Assembly: GCA_964518765.1 (NCBI GenBank)
Contig: CAZFJC010000006.1
Coordinates: 1 to 64,000 of the forward strand
DNA length: 64,000 bases
Direction: 5' to 3'
DNA from: CAZPNX01 sp964518765
Lineage (GTDB): Bacteria; Edwardsbacteria; AC1; EtOH8
Below the pieces are notes generated by a model. It worked only from the letters and a program-made list of their open reading frames with translations. It was not told the origin of the DNA and made no database searches. Position numbers and translations under genes: made by a program. Positions within the stretch are counted from its first letter, which is position 1, and the number at the start of each line of letters is the position of its first letter. Of this stretch, positions 16,439 through 24,424 are shown in pieces.

Positions 16439-17172
16439 CCGGCATAGTTGCCATCCTGGCCGCAGCTTCGCTGGGCCAGGCGACTTCGAAGCTTCCGCCG
16501 GGCGCCAGGCTGCAGCGCGGCGAAAAGCTATTATATTCGATCGAGTATGTCGGGATCAATGCCGGATATTCCTATATAAAAATAGATAGCCAGATGACCT
16601 GGGCACGGGGCCGTCCGGCCTACCATCTGGTGAACGAGACCTGGTCGAACCCCTTCTTCTCCAAGTTCTATCGGGTCCACGACCGTTCCGAGTCCTTCGT
16701 CGACTCCGAGACGCTGGTCTCGCTGGTCTTCCACAAGAGGATCCGGGAGGGCAGCTACCGCCACGAGGAGGAGGTGGAGTTCGACCACCAGGCCAACAAG
16801 GCAATATACAGCACCGGCCAGGAGGTGGACCTGGTGCCCGGCTCGCGCGACATCCTGCTGACCCTGTTCTATTACCGCCTGTTCCCCCTGGAGGTGGGCC
16901 GGTCCCTCTACATCGATAACCATACCGACAAGCGCAACTACCCGCTAGAGGTCAAGGTGCTGCGCCGGGAGAGGCTGAGCACCATCCTCGGCAAGGTGGA
17001 CTGCCTGGTGGTGGAGCCGGTGTTGCGTACCCCTGGGCTTTTCGAGCACAAGGGCCGCCTGTGGGTGTGGTTGACGGACGACGCCCGGCGCATACCGGTG
17101 CTGATGAAGAGCAAGATCGTCATCGGCTCGATAAACGGAGTGCTCAAAGAATACTATCCGCCGATCGAATAA
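16423..17172 (+). CDS. DUF3108-like periplasmic protein
   Basis: Start chosen at the ATG at 16423, overlapping the preceding glycosyltransferase gene by 16 bp, because it begins a signal peptide (VPQLAGIVAILAAASLGQA) followed at once by the conserved domain; 249 residues. The region PPGARLQRGEKLLYSIEY, then AYHLVNETWSNPFF and LLTLFYYRLFPLEVG matches the DUF3108 pattern, a beta-rich periplasmic family. Function is not established. Context is envelope glycan synthesis, so a role in outer-membrane glycolipid handling is possible but unproven. Confidence 0.7.
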   Translation: MVPQLAGIVAILAAASLGQATSKLPPGARLQRGEKLLYSIEYVGINAGYSYIKIDSQMTWARGRPAYHLVNETWSNPFFSKFYRVHDRSESFVDSETLVSLVFHKRIREGSYRHEEEVEFDHQANKAIYSTGQEVDLVPGSRDILLTLFYYRLFPLEVGRSLYIDNHTDKRNYPLEVKVLRRERLSTILGKVDCLVVEPVLRTPGLFEHKGRLWVWLTDDARRIPVLMKSKIVIGSINGVLKEYYPPIE

Positions 17173-17174
17173 AT

Positions 17175-18167
17175 ATGGGAAGATACCAGGAGGCAGACCT
17201 CTCCAAGATCAGGCGCTATCCGGTAGGCAGGAGGCACAGCAAGGTGGACCTGGCTATGGCGGCCGGGCCCTGCTCCCCTTCGGATTCCGTGGGCGAGTTT
17301 ATAGGCCGCCTGCCTCGCCTCCTCAAGGCCAAAGATTTGATGGCGCTGGCCGGCGACATCGCCAGGGCCAGGCGACGCGGCAGGCCGGTGCTCCTGATGA
17401 TGGGGGCGCATCCCATCAAGTGCGGACTGAACCCGGTGCTCATCGATCTCATGGAGCGGGGCCTGGTCACCTGCCTGGCGCTGAACGGGGCCGGGGCCAT
17501 CCACGACTTTGAGATGGCTATGTGGGGCCGGACCTCCGAGGACGTGGCTCGGGGCCTTGAGGACGGCTCTTTCGGTATGGCCCGAGAGACGGCCGACCTC
17601 ATCAATGGCGCTGTCATCCAGGGCGATGCCCAGGACCTGGGTTTCGGAGAATCGCTGGGTCTTTTTCTGGAGGAGGAGAAGACGCCCAAGCGACGGTTCA
17701 GTCTGCTGGCCACCTGCCGCCGACTGGGGATACCGGCCACGGTCCATGTAGCCATCGGCACCGACATCGTCCACCAACACCCTTCGTTCGACGGGGGTGC
17801 AGCCGGCCGGTCCAGCCACCGGGATTTTCGCATCCTGGCCCGCCAGGTCGGTAAGCTGTCCCGGGGGGTGGTGATAAACCTGGGCTCGACGGTTATCCTG
17901 CCCGAGGTCTTCCTCAAGGCCCTGACGGTGGCCCGAAATCTGGGCGGCTGCGTCAAGGACTTCACGGCGGCCAATTTCGATATGGTACAGCATTACCGCC
18001 CCAACGTCAACGTGGTGCAGCGGCCGACGGCCAGCGGTGGGCGCGGCTACAGCTTCACCGGCCACCACGAGATCATGGTGCCCCTATTGGCGGCGGCGGT
18101 TAAGGCAGCAATGAAAAAAGGGGCGCCAGGCGCTTTGCGATGCGAGGCAACGCGTTCCTACAGATAA
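17175..18167 (+). CDS. Conserved protein of unknown function, deoxyhypusine-synthase-like appearance
   Basis: ATG at 17175, 2 bp after the DUF3108 gene; 330 residues, no signal peptide. Highly conserved-looking motifs: VLLMMGAHPIKCGLNPVLI, LALNGAGAIHDFEMAMWG, GSFGMARETADLINGA, VHVAIGTDIVHQHPSFDG, VVINLGSTVILPEVFLKAL and FTAANFDMVQHYRPNVNVV. The pattern of a Gly-rich NGAGAIHD loop and an FTAANFDM strand resembles the deoxyhypusine-synthase superfamily (NAD-binding Rossmann-like), but the catalytic GGG-x-x-KHH type segment of true deoxyhypusine synthase is not visible. A bacterial homologue acting on another amine or nucleotide substrate is possible. I do not assign a reaction. Confidence 0.7.
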   Translation: MGRYQEADLSKIRRYPVGRRHSKVDLAMAAGPCSPSDSVGEFIGRLPRLLKAKDLMALAGDIARARRRGRPVLLMMGAHPIKCGLNPVLIDLMERGLVTCLALNGAGAIHDFEMAMWGRTSEDVARGLEDGSFGMARETADLINGAVIQGDAQDLGFGESLGLFLEEEKTPKRRFSLLATCRRLGIPATVHVAIGTDIVHQHPSFDGGAAGRSSHRDFRILARQVGKLSRGVVINLGSTVILPEVFLKALTVARNLGGCVKDFTAANFDMVQHYRPNVNVVQRPTASGGRGYSFTGHHEIMVPLLAAAVKAAMKKGAPGALRCEATRSYR

Positions 18168-18185
18168 CCGTGGGGCAATAACAAA

Positions 18186-19280
18186 GTGAACGTAAAAAGT
18201 GACATTTATGCCGTGGTCCTGGCCGGGGGAAGGGGCGAGAGGTTCTGGCCCAAGAGCCGGGCGTCTCGACCCAAGCAGCTCCAGGCATTGACCGGAGCCA
18301 GGACCATGATCGAGGAAACCTTGGCCCGGGTGTCGCCGCTGGCCCCACCCGATAGGCAGTGGATAATCACCAGCCGGGAACTGGCGGAGAGGGTGACATC
18401 CGTGGTCGGCGCCGGCCCCAAGGTCATCGGGGAGCCGCTGGGAAGGAACACGGCCCCGGCCATCGCCATGGCCGCTTCGGAGATAGCCAGGCGGAACCCG
18501 GATGCGGTGATGATCGTCCTTCCCTCCGATCACCACATCAGGGACGTGCCGTCCTTCAGGGAGGCCCTGGCCAGGGCGGTCTCCCTGGCCGAGATGGGAT
18601 ACCTGGTGACAATCGGCATCAAGCCCGAGCGGCCGGAGACCGGCTACGGGTACATCGAACGGGGCGACCCCCTGGAGGGAGAAGGGTGCTTTTCGGTCGA
18701 AAGCTTCCGGGAGAAGCCGGACCTAAAGACAGCCGAAAGCTTTCTGGCCAACGGCTCATTCTACTGGAACGGAGGCATCTTCATCTGGACGGCCCGGAGC
18801 ATTATGGACAGCATCAGCCGGCACCTGCCGGAGCTCCACCGTGCCACCATGGACTGGCAATCACAGGGAGGGCTCTCGGCCGGCCCCGAGGCCTTCCGCC
18901 GCTACTTCGAGGCGGTGGAGAAGATCTCCATAGACTACGGGGTGATGGAGAAGGCGGCTAAGTCCGGCACCGGGCAATGCCGAGGCGTAGCGGTGGTCTA
19001 CGGGGATTTCGGCTGGGACGATCTGGGGTCCTGGGAGGCGGCGGCCAGATACTATCCGGCAGACGCCTTGGGAAACAGGATCTCGGGGGAATGCCTGGCG
19101 GTGGAGTCCAAGGATAACATCGTGGTTTCGGACCAGGGCCTGGTGGGACTGCTGGGGGTGGAGGGCCTGGTGGTGGTCCGTTCGGGCAACGCCATCCTCG
19201 TCTGCCGGAGGGACCGGGTCCAGGAGGTGCGGCGGGTGGTGGAGGAGCTGGGCCGCGCCCATAGGAAGGAATACCTGTGA
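18186..19280 (+). CDS. manC: Mannose-1-phosphate guanylyltransferase
   Basis: 364 residues from a GTG start. It makes GDP-mannose from mannose-1-phosphate and GTP. Motifs: VVLAGGRGERFWPKSR (nucleotide loop) near residue 11, GRNTAPAIAMAA, LPSDHHI, RPETGYGYIERG, SFREKPDLKTA and FYWNGGIFIWTA, all standard for ManC/RfbM. The isomerase domain of bifunctional enzymes is absent. GDP-mannose could supply the polyprenol-phosphate mannose synthase at 28370. The downstream SPOR-lipoprotein reading frame can be read back to overlap its stop, but the lipoprotein start used here is 62 bp downstream. Confidence 0.92.
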   Translation: MNVKSDIYAVVLAGGRGERFWPKSRASRPKQLQALTGARTMIEETLARVSPLAPPDRQWIITSRELAERVTSVVGAGPKVIGEPLGRNTAPAIAMAASEIARRNPDAVMIVLPSDHHIRDVPSFREALARAVSLAEMGYLVTIGIKPERPETGYGYIERGDPLEGEGCFSVESFREKPDLKTAESFLANGSFYWNGGIFIWTARSIMDSISRHLPELHRATMDWQSQGGLSAGPEAFRRYFEAVEKISIDYGVMEKAAKSGTGQCRGVAVVYGDFGWDDLGSWEAAARYYPADALGNRISGECLAVESKDNIVVSDQGLVGLLGVEGLVVVRSGNAILVCRRDRVQEVRRVVEELGRAHRKEYL

Positions 19281-19342
19281 GCTGCCGTTCTCGGCTGCGA
19301 TCACATAAAAAGCAGAAAAAAAGATTATCGAAGGGATGGAAT

Positions 19343-19795
19343 ATGAGATACGGTGTTTTCCCCTTGATGCTCGGGATGCTGCTGTTCTGCGGCTGTCCCA
19401 AGAAGCAGACAATCCAGGAGCCGCCCAAGGAGCCACTCACCGAGACGGCCGTGCCCGCATCCCAATCGGGCGCGGCCCCGGCTCCGTTCCCGGAGCAGCC
19501 TGCCGCTTCAAACCCGGCTCCGGCTCAGCCGCCCGCGGCCCAGCCGGCCCGCCCCATGAGCGGCTGGAGGGTTCAGCTGTTCGCCTCCGGGACCAGGGAG
19601 AACGCCCGCCGGGTGGCCGAGGAAGCCAGGTGGAAGTTCCCCGATCAACAGATATTCATCATCGAGCAGGAGGGGCTGCACAAGGTGCAGGTGGGGAACG
19701 GTCTGGGGAGGGCGCAGGCCGACCAGTTGAAGCAGAGGGCCAAGGAGCAGGGGTATCTCGGCGCCTTCGCCGTAGAGGTGGCCGTCGGGCCCTGA
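19343..19795 (+). CDS. SPOR-domain lipoprotein
   Basis: Start placed at the ATG at 19343 (after AAGGGATGG), which begins MRYGVFPLMLGMLLFCGC, a lipoprotein signal with Cys18 as the likely lipidated residue; an upstream ATG at 19277 would bury it. 150 residues. A Pro/Ala-rich linker (about residues 30-70) leads to a SPOR domain: GWRVQLFASGTRENARRVA, IIEQEGLHKVQVGNGLGR and a final AFAVEVAVG. SPOR domains bind denuded septal peptidoglycan, so it probably sits in the periplasm at division sites or supports the cell wall. Confidence 0.85.
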   Translation: MRYGVFPLMLGMLLFCGCPKKQTIQEPPKEPLTETAVPASQSGAAPAPFPEQPAASNPAPAQPPAAQPARPMSGWRVQLFASGTRENARRVAEEARWKFPDQQIFIIEQEGLHKVQVGNGLGRAQADQLKQRAKEQGYLGAFAVEVAVGP

Positions 19796-19828
19796 CAGAA
19801 GATTCCAATAATTATGGGGGATGGTTCT

Positions 19829-20131
19829 ATGCCGAAGCTCACTAATTACAACGAGAAGCTGGTCAAGGAGGAACTGGAGAAGATCCTGGAGGACCGCCGC
19901 GACGTCTGCAAGTGCCGCGCCTGTAAGGTGGACATCATGGCCTATGCCCTCAACCAGCTGCCGCCGCGCTATGTGGCCAGCGACGGTGGCCACATACACA
20001 CCATGGTCAACATCTCCACCGACCAGCTCAAGGCCCAGACCATGGCCGCTCTGGTCAACGCTATCAAGGCGGTGGCCCGCAAACCGCGCCACGGCATGCG
20101 CAAGGGACTGAACACCGTCTCCCGGCGCTGA
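19829..20131 (+). CDS. ComFB-family protein
   Basis: ATG at 19829 chosen because GGGGGATGG sits just upstream; an ATG at 19814 lies inside that ribosome-binding sequence. 100 residues: NYNEKLVKEELEKIL, then DVCKCRACKVDIMAYALNQL and PPRYVASDGGHIHTM, the ComFB signature with a C-x-C-x2-C metal-type site. Named for a late-competence gene of Bacillus, where its role is unclear; some homologues in other phyla bind cyclic dinucleotides. No competence genes are adjacent here. Cytosolic. Confidence 0.85.
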   Translation: MPKLTNYNEKLVKEELEKILEDRRDVCKCRACKVDIMAYALNQLPPRYVASDGGHIHTMVNISTDQLKAQTMAALVNAIKAVARKPRHGMRKGLNTVSRR

Positions 20132-20138
20132 TGCCCTG

Positions 20139-20167
20139 TTGACAGGGGGCGGTTTTTCCCGTATTAT
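20139..20167 (+). promoter_or_regulatory. Sigma-70-type promoter
   Basis: TTGACA at 20139-20144 and TATTAT at 20162-20167 with a 17-bp spacer: perfect -35, five-of-six -10. A start near 20174 means translation of the next gene must begin at the ATG at 20191, not at the TTG at 20170. It probably drives the small unknown protein and the PorV-like gene. Confidence 0.7.
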
Positions 20168-20190
20168 TATTGAGACTAGGCGTGCAAAAT

Positions 20191-20538
20191 ATGAGCTACT
20201 ACCAGAGCTTCAAACGGAGGAAAGTCCAGGTGGATGCCTGTTGGGACGACCTCTTCGAGCTGTTGTCCAGCCTGGACAGCCCTGAGGTGGAGGACTGGCT
20301 GGAGTCAAGGGCCCAGAGCGGGTTCACCACCGAGGAGTTCATGCACTTCCTGAGGAACATCGACCGGGACGAGGTCCAGGACTGGTTGTGGGTGCACCGC
20401 GAGGACTTTATGGTCCTGATGTCGCGGCCAGCCTTCAACTTCGCCAACGGGGCGGTAATCGACGCCGAAAACCGATGGCAGAAGGTCTTCTTCCTCTCCC
20501 CGCACAAGCAGGGCGGAGGAGGGGGGGAGCAACCATGA
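20191..20538 (+). CDS. Small acidic protein of unknown function with internal duplication
   Basis: 115 residues from the ATG at 20191 (choice forced by the promoter at 20139-20167). No signal peptide or membrane segment. Two related segments, SPEVEDWLESR near residue 28 and DEVQDWLWVHRED near residue 58, suggest an internal helical duplication; the C-terminus is glycine-rich (KQGGGGGEQP). I do not recognise a family. Its stop overlaps the start of the PorV-like gene, so the two are translationally coupled. Confidence 0.6.
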   Translation: MSYYQSFKRRKVQVDACWDDLFELLSSLDSPEVEDWLESRAQSGFTTEEFMHFLRNIDRDEVQDWLWVHREDFMVLMSRPAFNFANGAVIDAENRWQKVFFLSPHKQGGGGGEQP

Positions 20539-21506
20539 GGAGGACCCTGGCCGCAGGTATAGCCCTAGCGCTGGCAGCGTCCGGGGCCATGGCCGACGAC
20601 TGCGGTTTTACCTTCCTCAGGCTGCCGCTTTCGGCTCGGGCCACTGCCTTGGGAGAGGCGATGGCGGCCCTGGCCGACGACGCCCCCACCTCGGCCTACA
20701 ATCCGGCCGGGGCGGCGCTGATAAGGCGGAGGACGGCCTCGGCCGGGTATCTGAGCTATGTGGCCGGCATACAGGCCGGGCAGTTCAACTTCCTCCAGCC
20801 GGGCCTAGCCAAAGGCACTGTTGGTATCTGCCTGTCGTATCTAAACAGCGGCAGCATTGCTCAGACCACCCTGTACATGCCTGCCGGCGACGGCTCCGAG
20901 TTTACCTTCACCACGACCTCCCTGTCCTTGGTTTACGGCCGGGAGCTCACCCCACAGGTCTATATCGGGGCGGCGGCCAAGGGCGTTCACGAAAGGGTGC
21001 TGGAATACACAGCTTCGGCCGCAGCCCTCGACCTGGGGGCCATCTACGAGGTGGACCTGGAGACGGCCTCGGCCCGGCTCTTCAAATCAGGCAAGCCCCG
21101 GAGCCTGGGCACCAGCCTGGCTTTGGGGATCTCGGCCCAGAACCTGGGCGCGGCCGCCGACGCCTTCATAGACGTCAAGGAAAAACTGCCCCTGACCTTC
21201 AGGCTGGGTATGGCTTACCGGCCTTTCATGAACAGGGTGGCCCTGGCCCTGGGTGGCGTCAAGACGGTCGACTCGCCTGCCAAGCTCCAGGCCGGCCTGG
21301 AGTACTGGCTTAGGGGGATGGCCGCCCTGCGGCTCGGCTACAATGGGGTGATGGCCGACGTCAGAAACGGATCCAGCATCGACGATCTTTCGGGATTCGC
21401 CTGTGGGCTAGGGGTCCGCTACCGCGGCTACTCGGTGGGCGCCGCCTACACCCCCTTCGCCGGCCTGGGGCACCCGCTGAGGTTCGAGCTGGGGGCGGAG
21501 TTCTAA
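20535..21506 (+). CDS. PorV/PorQ-family outer-membrane protein
   Basis: ATG at 20535 overlaps the previous stop and opens a signal peptide (RRTLAAGIALALAASGAMA); 323 residues. FTFLRLPLSARATALGEAMA followed by APTSAYNPAGAAL is the standard PorV/PorQ opening, and the rest is a barrel-like repeat of amphipathic strands ending FELGAEF. In Bacteroidetes PorV shuttles type IX cargo and PorQ is part of the attachment complex; in other FCB lineages this family often accompanies proteins with PNP/NPF sorting domains, as seen here at 111, 7591 and 22795. Precise function is inferred. Confidence 0.82.
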   Translation: MRRTLAAGIALALAASGAMADDCGFTFLRLPLSARATALGEAMAALADDAPTSAYNPAGAALIRRRTASAGYLSYVAGIQAGQFNFLQPGLAKGTVGICLSYLNSGSIAQTTLYMPAGDGSEFTFTTTSLSLVYGRELTPQVYIGAAAKGVHERVLEYTASAAALDLGAIYEVDLETASARLFKSGKPRSLGTSLALGISAQNLGAAADAFIDVKEKLPLTFRLGMAYRPFMNRVALALGGVKTVDSPAKLQAGLEYWLRGMAALRLGYNGVMADVRNGSSIDDLSGFACGLGVRYRGYSVGAAYTPFAGLGHPLRFELGAEF

Positions 21507-21526
21507 CAGTCGCCCAGGGAAACACC

Positions 21527-21555
21527 GGGTGGTCAGAAAAAGGCCACCCTTTTTT
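21527..21555 (+). terminator. Intrinsic terminator after the PorV-like gene
   Basis: GGGTGGTC (21527-21534), an A-rich loop, then GGCCACCC (21542-21549) and a run of six T. One G-U pair in the stem. It closes the unit that begins at the 20139 promoter. Confidence 0.8.
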
Positions 21556-21568
21556 GCAAGTGCGATTG

Positions 21569-22645
21569 ATGAAAGTTGAGCTTATAAACGACCAGCCGGA
21601 GTTCTCCGGGACAGGGGTGTACGCCTGGAACCTTTACCGTGCCCTGAGGCGTCTGATTGACGTGCGTATGTCCTACTACGACTCAAACAGCGGGGCCTGC
21701 CGCTCGCTGGGGCCGAACGGGGAAGAGAGAAGCATCAGAACCAGGCTGACATCGGTCAAGCCATTCTTCTGGTGGGACTGCCACCGGCGCCTGTCCCATC
21801 GAGGGCTTTCCCATTTCGTCAGCCAAAACCTCTCGTTCCTGGGCACCGAGGGGAAAAGGATCGTCACTTGCCTAGACCTGATACCGCTGGTCATGCCAGA
21901 AAAGCCTGGGGAGAGGCTGTGGCGGCGACTTCTCTACTCGGGCATCAGCACCGCCGACTATGTCATCTCCATCTCCGAGCATACCAAGCGGGACCTGATG
22001 CGGATCTACCGACTGCCGGCGGAGAAGGTCACCGCCATACCCCTGGGCGTTTCCGGCGAATTCCGGCCGCGCGACAAGAGCGCCTGTCGGCGGGAACTGG
22101 GGCTGCCGGCCGGGGCGAAGATCATCCTGCACGTCGGGACGGCTGCCAGACGCAAGAATTTTTCGGCGGTCTGCAGGGCTGCGGCCGAGGCCGGGAGGTC
22201 GGTCAAAGGGCTGATGCTGTTAAAGGTCGGCCGGGTCAGCGACAACGACCGAAGACTGGCGGCCTGGCTGGGTCTGGGAGAATTGCTGGTGGTGAGGAAC
22301 CGGGTGCCGCCCGAACAGCTGCCGCTGTTCTATTCGGCGGCCGACGTCTTCCTGTTCCCCTCGACCTACGAGGGCTTCGGACTTCCGGCCCTGGAGGCCA
22401 TGGCCTCGGGCTGCCCGGTGGTGGCCTCGAACTCGACTTCGATCCCCGAGGTGGTGGGGGAGGCGGGGGTGCTTCACGACTCCGATGATATCCGAGGGAT
22501 GTCCGAGTCCATCATCATGATCTTAGGGGACCGAGACAAAGCGCGGGAGCTGTCCGGGGCGGGACTGAAACGGGCTTCCGCGTTCACCTGGGAGAGGACG
22601 GCCAGGGAGACAGCCGCGGTGTACGGAAGCTTTCCTGTATCATAA
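21569..22645 (+). CDS. Glycosyltransferase family 4
   Basis: 358 residues when started at the ATG at 21569 (MKVELINDQPEFSGTGVYAW); the TTG at 21554 lies in the terminator tail. GT-B fold retaining enzyme: acceptor-site GTGVYAWNLYRAL near the N-terminus, GKRIVTCLDLIP, KVTAIPLGVSGEFRP, and the donor-site E-x7-E motif FPSTYEGFGLPALEAMASGCPVV in the last third. It transfers a sugar from an NDP-sugar onto an envelope glycan or glycolipid; the acceptor cannot be told from sequence. No Shine-Dalgarno is apparent. Confidence 0.88.
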   Translation: MKVELINDQPEFSGTGVYAWNLYRALRRLIDVRMSYYDSNSGACRSLGPNGEERSIRTRLTSVKPFFWWDCHRRLSHRGLSHFVSQNLSFLGTEGKRIVTCLDLIPLVMPEKPGERLWRRLLYSGISTADYVISISEHTKRDLMRIYRLPAEKVTAIPLGVSGEFRPRDKSACRRELGLPAGAKIILHVGTAARRKNFSAVCRAAAEAGRSVKGLMLLKVGRVSDNDRRLAAWLGLGELLVVRNRVPPEQLPLFYSAADVFLFPSTYEGFGLPALEAMASGCPVVASNSTSIPEVVGEAGVLHDSDDIRGMSESIIMILGDRDKARELSGAGLKRASAFTWERTARETAAVYGSFPVS

Positions 22646-22661
22646 TACCCAGAAATGGGTC

Positions 22662-22690
22662 TTGACAAGAAATGAAATAAATGATACATT
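22662..22690 (+). promoter_or_regulatory. Sigma-70-type promoter with extended -10
   Basis: TTGACA at 22662-22667, 17-bp spacer, TACATT at 22685-22690, with TG at 22682-22683 giving an extended -10. It lies in the 149-bp gap before the sorting-domain protein and predicts a leader of about 100 nt. That leader contains CCGCT (22771-22775) and AGCGG (22787-22791), which could fold over the region just before the ATG. Confidence 0.6.
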
Positions 22691-22794
22691 TCAATAGCTA
22701 TTTACTTAAAAAAGCACACTATCATCACATAAACAAATAGAGTGAGTGCCGTGGCGTCGCTAGATAATGTCCGCTGGACACTAATGAGCGGCTT

Positions 22795-23274
22795 ATGATA
22801 AAGAAACCTATGGGGGTGTTCTGCGCCATCGCCTTCCTGCTGCTGGCGGGGAATGCCCTGGCATCGGACGACTCCCTGAAGGTTCACCTCAGCGGAGGCG
22901 GAACGGTAACCTACAGCCTGGACGACATCCAGAAGATCACCTTCGACCTCACCGGTGTAAACGAGGAGACGCTGTCCAAGCTCGGGAAGCCACTAAGGGC
23001 CCTTTTGCTAATGCAGAACAGACCCAACCCATTCCAGGCAAACTCGACCATCGACTACCAGCTGCCGAAGCCGTGTAAGGTTAAGCTTGGCATCTATAAC
23101 CTGAACGGACAGATGGTAAGAACCCTGTTAGACGGACAGCAGCAGGCCGGAAGCCACAGGGTATCGTGGGACGGCAGGAACGCCCAGGGACAGAAGGTGG
23201 CCAACGGTATGTACCTCTACCGGCTGGAGTCGGAAGGGCGAACATTGTCGAAAAAGATGTTGATAGTAAGATAA
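22795..23274 (+). CDS. Short secreted protein consisting mainly of a sorting domain
   Basis: 159 residues: signal peptide (about 1-24, ...LLLAGNALAS), a short module KVHLSGGGTVTYSLDDIQKI that recurs in the next gene product, and then a full sorting/FlgD-like Ig domain from about residue 77: QNRPNPFQANSTIDYQL, VKLGIYNLNGQMVRTL, VSWDGRNAQGQKVANGMY and a final SKKMLIVR. There is essentially no cargo domain between signal and sorting domain. Probably exported and surface-attached; role unknown. Expressed with the following Kelch gene (10-bp gap). Confidence 0.78.
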   Translation: MIKKPMGVFCAIAFLLLAGNALASDDSLKVHLSGGGTVTYSLDDIQKITFDLTGVNEETLSKLGKPLRALLLMQNRPNPFQANSTIDYQLPKPCKVKLGIYNLNGQMVRTLLDGQQQAGSHRVSWDGRNAQGQKVANGMYLYRLESEGRTLSKKMLIVR

Positions 23275-23284
23275 GGATATTAAG

Positions 23285-24292
23285 ATGAGAAAGCTCGCAC
23301 TGTTCATGTCCCTGGCCGTCGCTGTGGCCGTCGCCTACGGGCAGACGATGAACGTCCACACCGGCTCGGGGACCGATGCATACAACATCGCCGACATCGA
23401 CAGCATAACATTCAACATCGGCCAGCAGAACGATAGCATATGGACCGCCAAAGCCTCTCTGCCGGCCGCGGTGTGGGCGCTGTCGGGCGTGGCCCTTAAC
23501 GGCAAGGTATATGCGATCAGCGGGCATATGGTGGATTCCACCGTGTTCTGGGAGTACGATCCGGCGATCAACACCTGGACGACCAAGGCTCCAATGCCCG
23601 TTGCCCACGGAACCTCGCCGGCGGTGGCGGCGGTGGGCGGGAAGCTATACGTGATCGGGGGCATGTACACAAACGCCACGCACGTCTATGACCCGACGAT
23701 GAACAGTTGGGAAGCGAAAACGAGCATGCCCACGTCCCGTTATTATGCCGGGGCTGCGGTTGTGGACGGGAAAATATACGTTATAGGCGGGCTGACCGGA
23801 AGCGGCAGCACGAGCAAGGTCGAGATGTACGATCCAGCAATGGATACTTGGACGACCAAGGCCTCGATGCCAACCGCTCGACACGGATTAGCGGTTGCCG
23901 AGGTTAATGGATCTATCTATTCAATTGGCGGGGACGATTACAACAGCGGGGTACATTATGCTGTTGCAGAACGATATATTCCTGATTCCAACGCCTGGGA
24001 AGCCAGGGCTTCGATGCCGACGGCCAGGAGGTCGGTGGGCTGGGGCGTGGTCGGCGGCAAGATCTACATCATCGGCGGGGAGAATTCATCCGGCTACCTG
24101 AGCGTGGTGGAGGAGTATAATCCATCAACCAATTTGTGGTCAACGAAGACTTCAATGCCGGCAAAGCGTTCGCATATGGGCTGCGGGACAGAAGCAAATA
24201 TGATATACTGCTATGGCGGTCTTTGTTCCGGGGGCTATCAGGTGACGACTCATGAATGTTACGATCCAACGATTGACCAGTCGGGTCGTTAA
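23285..24292 (+). CDS. Secreted Kelch-repeat beta-propeller protein
   Basis: 335 residues. Signal peptide 1-19 (…AVAVAYGQ), then a module MNVHTGSGTDAYNIADIDSI related to that of the upstream protein, then six Kelch repeats from about residue 55 with the usual G-x-I-Y-V-I-G-G and Y-D-P-x-x-x-x-W patterns (KLYVIGGMYTNATHVYDP, KIYVIGGLTGSG, KIYIIGGENSS). A six-bladed propeller is expected. It has no C-terminal sorting domain, unlike its partner. Extracellular or periplasmic; ligand unknown. Confidence 0.85.
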   Translation: MRKLALFMSLAVAVAVAYGQTMNVHTGSGTDAYNIADIDSITFNIGQQNDSIWTAKASLPAAVWALSGVALNGKVYAISGHMVDSTVFWEYDPAINTWTTKAPMPVAHGTSPAVAAVGGKLYVIGGMYTNATHVYDPTMNSWEAKTSMPTSRYYAGAAVVDGKIYVIGGLTGSGSTSKVEMYDPAMDTWTTKASMPTARHGLAVAEVNGSIYSIGGDDYNSGVHYAVAERYIPDSNAWEARASMPTARRSVGWGVVGGKIYIIGGENSSGYLSVVEEYNPSTNLWSTKTSMPAKRSHMGCGTEANMIYCYGGLCSGGYQVTTHECYDPTIDQSGR

Positions 24293-24335
24293 CCTAGGAC
24301 GGGCTATGCCCGTATGGGCCGATAAAAACACTTGG

Positions 24336-24366
24336 AAAGGCATTCGCTCACGCGCATGCCTTTTTT
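24336..24366 (+). terminator. Intrinsic terminator after the Kelch gene
   Basis: AAAGGCAT (24336-24343) pairs with ATGCCTTT (24356-24363) around a 12-base loop, followed by a T run to 24366. A second small hairpin (CGGGC/GCCCG) lies just upstream near 24300-24312. Confidence 0.75.
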
Positions 24367-24367
24367 A

Positions 24368-24397
24368 TTGACCCTAAGCGCTATATTATGATATAGT
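24368..24397 (+). promoter_or_regulatory. Sigma-70-type promoter with extended -10 before the methyltransferase gene
   Basis: TTGACC at 24368-24373 and TATAGT at 24392-24397, 18-bp spacer, preceded by TG at 24389-24390. It starts immediately after the terminator T run. A good Shine-Dalgarno (AAGGGGG, 24414-24420) then precedes the ATG at 24425. Confidence 0.65.
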
Positions 24398-24424
24398 TAG
24401 AATTAGATTGAATAAGGGGGTATT

